Translations under genes and position numbers: made by a program
Source: Nocardioides exalbidus
Lineage (GTDB): Bacteria > Actinomycetota > Actinomycetes > Propionibacteriales > Nocardioidaceae
DNA: 64,000 nucleotides
Direction of reading: 5' to 3'
Assembly (NCBI RefSeq): GCF_900105585.1
Contig: NZ_FNRT01000002.1
Coordinates: 1,550,001-1,614,000 of the forward strand
The notes under the pieces: model-generated
Databases searched by the model: none
Told to the model about the DNA's origin: nothing
What the model saw: only the letters and a program-made list of their open reading frames with translations
In this document: one piece after another, positions 61,685-64,000 of the stretch
How positions within the stretch are numbered: position 1 is the first letter of the stretch
How the letters are laid out: every line of letters starts with the position of its first letter

Positions 61685-62497
61685 CTACCGGGGGAGGGTG
61701 ACGGGGGCCGCCGACGGGAGGGGCGTCCACTGGCCGCGGGAGATCAGCACCTCGCGGAGCACGTCAGGGCGGTCGGTGATGATGCCGTCGACCCCGGCGT
61801 CGAGGAGCGAGCGCATGGTGGTGGGGTCGTCGACGGTCCAGACGACGACCCGGATGCCCATCTCGTGGGCGCGCGCGATGACGCGCTCGGAGTGGATGGG
61901 GAGCCGGCCGAGCCGGATCGGCACGTGCGCGAAGACGCCGGTGCCGGGTCGCACGCCGACGGGGCGTACGCCGCCTCGCGAGCAGGCGATCAGCGTGGTG
62001 AGCGAGCGCCAGCCGAGGGCCGTCGTGACGCCGGGGGCCTCGTCCTGCAGGCGGCGCAGCCAGCGGCTCCAGGCACCGGCGACGAGCACGCGCGAGGCCC
62101 ATCTCGGGTTCGCGCGCAGCAGCCGTGCCATCGCACCGATCGAGGCCTCGTCCTTGAGGTCGATCGCGAACCTCGCCTGCGGGAAGGTCGCCATCGCCTC
62201 GGCGAGGGTCGGGATCTGGTCGGTCCCGTCGACCCGCAGGCGGCGGATCTCCGCCAGGTCGAGGTCGGACACCTTGCCGGGGTGGCCGGTCACGCGCTTC
62301 AGGGTCGCGTCGTGGAAGCAGACGACGTGCCCGTCGCGGGTGGTGTGCACGTCGGTCTCGAGGTAGGTGAGGCCCAGGGAGGTCGCTCGGCCGAAGGCCG
62401 CGAGGGTGTTCTCGGGTGCGAGCGCCATGCCACCGCGGTGGGCGATGGCGAGCGGGCCGCTCTCATGTCCATAGCGAGTGTCGCCGTAGCTGGTCAC
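61685..62497 (-). CDS. Glycerophosphodiester phosphodiesterase
   Basis: A 270-residue GDPD-family enzyme. Motifs are AIAHRGGMALAPENTLAAF, YLETDVHTTRDGHVVCFHD and WTVDDPTTMRSLLDAGVDGIITDRPD, covering the metal-binding and acid-base residues. It hydrolyses glycerophosphodiesters to glycerol-3-phosphate. No signal peptide is seen. The GTG at 62497 is the probable start; a longer frame reaches 62605. Confidence 0.88.
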   Translation of the reverse strand: MTSYGDTRYGHESGPLAIAHRGGMALAPENTLAAFGRATSLGLTYLETDVHTTRDGHVVCFHDATLKRVTGHPGKVSDLDLAEIRRLRVDGTDQIPTLAEAMATFPQARFAIDLKDEASIGAMARLLRANPRWASRVLVAGAWSRWLRRLQDEAPGVTTALGWRSLTTLIACSRGGVRPVGVRPGTGVFAHVPIRLGRLPIHSERVIARAHEMGIRVVVWTVDDPTTMRSLLDAGVDGIITDRPDVLREVLISRGQWTPLPSAAPVTLPR

Positions 62498-62635
62498 GTC
62501 ATCAGGATGGGCGCCGCGACCCGGCCTGTCGCGCGAGATCGACCCCGGCGAGCGAGTGTTCACCGAGCCTTCGCGCAGGCGTCCGGGGACCGACACGGCG
62601 TTCACCTGCCGGTCGCCCCAGCCGGCGCTCGTTGC

Positions 62636-63133
62636 TCAACCAGCGGTGGAGGTGCTGACGGCCGCGACGTGGCCGTCGGGCGCGTCGAGGTCGGTCCAGT
62701 CCTCGTCGTCGAGGTCGGCCAGCACCACCGAGGCCATCGGCACGAGCAGACCGGTGCCGCGCTGCTTGAGCACCGCCTCCTTGCGCGACCACGCCCGCGC
62801 GCGATCGAGGTCGGTCGACGCCGTCTCCCCCGGCGCGAGGACGAGCGAGGAGTCCCAGCCCCGCGCGACGTCGGCGACCGACTCGACGTCGACCCCGATC
62901 GGGACGTCCGCGAAGGCCGTGACCAGGTGCGGCCCCGAGCGCGACAGCGAGACGTGGTGCGCGACCCCGTACGCGCGCAGCCACGGGCGCCCGTGCCTCG
63001 ACGACCCGCATCGGGGGCACAGGCGTCCGCTGTTGACTGCCTCCGCCGTCACACCGAGGTGGTCGGCGGCGTGGAGCGCCAGGGCTCGCTTGGTGGTGGT
63101 GCCGGGGGCGTGCCAGCGAACGTCGTACGGCAC
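62636..63133 (-). CDS. 4'-phosphopantetheinyl transferase superfamily protein
   Basis: A 165-residue Sfp-type enzyme. The metal motif is IGVDVESVADVARG and the second motif is ARAWSRKEAVLKQRGTG. A Cys pair in RLCPRCGSSRHGRPWL is typical of the actinobacterial subgroup. It would attach the phosphopantetheine arm to a carrier protein; no carrier or synthase gene is in the window. The GTG at 63133 has AGGA upstream, 14 bases after the stop of the TPR gene. Confidence 0.82.
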   Translation of the reverse strand: MPYDVRWHAPGTTTKRALALHAADHLGVTAEAVNSGRLCPRCGSSRHGRPWLRAYGVAHHVSLSRSGPHLVTAFADVPIGVDVESVADVARGWDSSLVLAPGETASTDLDRARAWSRKEAVLKQRGTGLLVPMASVVLADLDDEDWTDLDAPDGHVAAVSTSTAG

Positions 63134-63147
63134 CGGGGTCCTGTCGC

Positions 63148-63534
63148 TCAGCTGCGGTAGCCGCCGAGCAGCTCGGCCAGCCGCAGGTGCGGCTTGGCCT
63201 CGTCCTTGCGACCCTTGCGCTGGAGCGAACGCCCGAGCAGCAGGTGGGCGTAGGGCTCGTTCGGGTCGTGCTCCAGCAGCTCGGTCGCGACCGTGATCGC
63301 GCCGTCGAGCTGGGCGGAGTGGAAGAGCGAGCGCGCCAGCAGCAGGCGGACGTCGGTCAGCTCGTGCACGACGTCGCCGGGGTCGTCGAGCAGCTCGCTC
63401 AGCAGCACGGCCGCCTCGCGGTAGGCGCGCTCCTCGAAGAGCGCCTGGGCGCGGACCCAGCGGTCGTGGGTGGTGTCCTCGAGCAGGCCCGCGTGTCCAC
63501 GGAGCAGGTCCTCGAAGGGGGTGAAGTCGGTCAT
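63148..63534 (-). CDS. Tetratricopeptide repeat protein
   Basis: A 128-residue all-helical protein with about three TPR units, for example RAQALFEERAYREAAVLLSELL, and then YAHLLLGRSLQRKGRKDEAKPHLRLAELL. It is a likely scaffold. Same strand and 14 bases upstream of the phosphopantetheinyl transferase gene, so they are probably cotranscribed. Confidence 0.8.
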   Translation of the reverse strand: MTDFTPFEDLLRGHAGLLEDTTHDRWVRAQALFEERAYREAAVLLSELLDDPGDVVHELTDVRLLLARSLFHSAQLDGAITVATELLEHDPNEPYAHLLLGRSLQRKGRKDEAKPHLRLAELLGGYRS

Positions 63535-63680
63535 GGTCGCTCCTCTCGAACGCCGTTCCCACCCGAGCGTGCGCCCGGATGCCGGTCCAACGCGGGAAGG
63601 GCCCCGGCGATTCCGCGGAATACTGGGGGTGATCGCACCGTTGGAGGTGATACAACCTTCAACCATCTTCGGAGGACATC

Positions 63681-64000
63681 ATGCAGTTCGGCATCTTCAG
63701 CGTCGGCGACGTCACGCCCGACCCGACCACCGGCAAGGTGCTGTCCGAGGGCGAGCGGATCGACCTCATGACCCGCGTGGCCCTCAAGGCCGAGGAGGTC
63801 GGGCTCGACGTGTTCGCGACCGGCGAGCACCACAACCCGCCCTTCGTCGTGAGCTCCCCGACGACGCACCTCGGCTACATCGCCGCCAAGACCGACAAGC
63901 TGCTGCTCTCGACGAGCACCACGCTGATCACCACCAACGACCCGGTGAAGATCGCGGAGGACTACGCCTTCCTCCAGCACCTCTCCGGCGGTCGCGTCGA
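63681..64000 (+). CDS. LLM-class flavin-dependent oxidoreductase (3' truncated)
   Basis: The first 106 residues of a luciferase-like monooxygenase. MQFGIFSVGDVTPDPTTGKV, then GLDVFATGEHHNPPFVVSSP and LSTSTTLITTNDPVKIAEDYAFL, are typical for the F420/FMN-binding TIM barrel. A strong GGAGG lies ten bases before the ATG. The gene runs off the end of the window. Confidence 0.85.
   Translation, partial: MQFGIFSVGDVTPDPTTGKVLSEGERIDLMTRVALKAEEVGLDVFATGEHHNPPFVVSSPTTHLGYIAAKTDKLLLSTSTTLITTNDPVKIAEDYAFLQHLSGGRV

Overview
The window is chromosomal DNA from a high-GC Actinomycetota bacterium, most likely a Nocardioidaceae/Nocardioides-type organism. The evidence is strong G/C third-position bias, many GTG starts, a DUF222/13E12-type HNH gene, a DinB/DUF664 protein, a WYL regulator, an EcsC-family protein and several small proteins typical of this group. 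No rRNA, tRNA or CRISPR array was recognised.

Positions 1-28,340 look like ordinary chromosome. In order they hold a secreted M6 metalloprotease end; a lipoprotein hydrolase; an ECF41-like sigma factor with a small partner; a MarR/VOC pair with two matched operators; a TetR remnant; a secreted beta-propeller-like protein; and a thioredoxin-reductase-like flavoprotein next to a Na+/H+ antiporter fused to a UBP zinc finger. These are followed by an ArsR/SRPBCC/RibD-like operon under a perfect palindrome; a WYL regulator; a LysE exporter; an ABC exporter whose permease is frameshifted; a POT transporter; a ZIP transporter; DNA polymerase IV; a cysteine-desulfurase-like enzyme; and a RimK ligase divergent from a RimB-like protease and an M14-type deacylase.

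Positions about 29,750-52,350 are an accessory island. Base composition is visibly less GC-rich, codon use is more mixed, and most genes are hypothetical or defence-like. It starts with a complete three-gene Lamassu (ABC-three-component) operon. A series of mostly single-gene units follows: a PD-(D/E)XK nuclease, a HEPN protein with a TauD-like dioxygenase, an HNH nuclease, a PIN nuclease, a DUF4062/TIR-like protein, a tyrosine recombinase, lipoproteins, a zinc-ribbon/Vsr-like nuclease and small unknowns. One IS481-family element has inserted at a stop codon. The most interesting signal is a short oriented repeat, GCGTC-N4-CGCCGC and variants, found in many intergenic gaps here, always on the same strand. 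Several copies sit in imperfect inverted repeats. With the recombinase in the middle, the layout resembles an integron cassette array, but without canonical integron attC boxes.

Positions 52,350-64,000 return to chromosomal style: a ribokinase/membrane-protein operon, EcsC, a TetR/SDR divergent pair with paired operators, a secreted hydrolase, a complete copper-resistance cluster (CsoR, CopZ, a histidine-rich secreted protein, CopA) with a CsoR-type palindrome, a glycerophosphodiesterase, a phosphopantetheinyl transferase with a TPR protein, and the start of an LLM-class flavin oxidoreductase.
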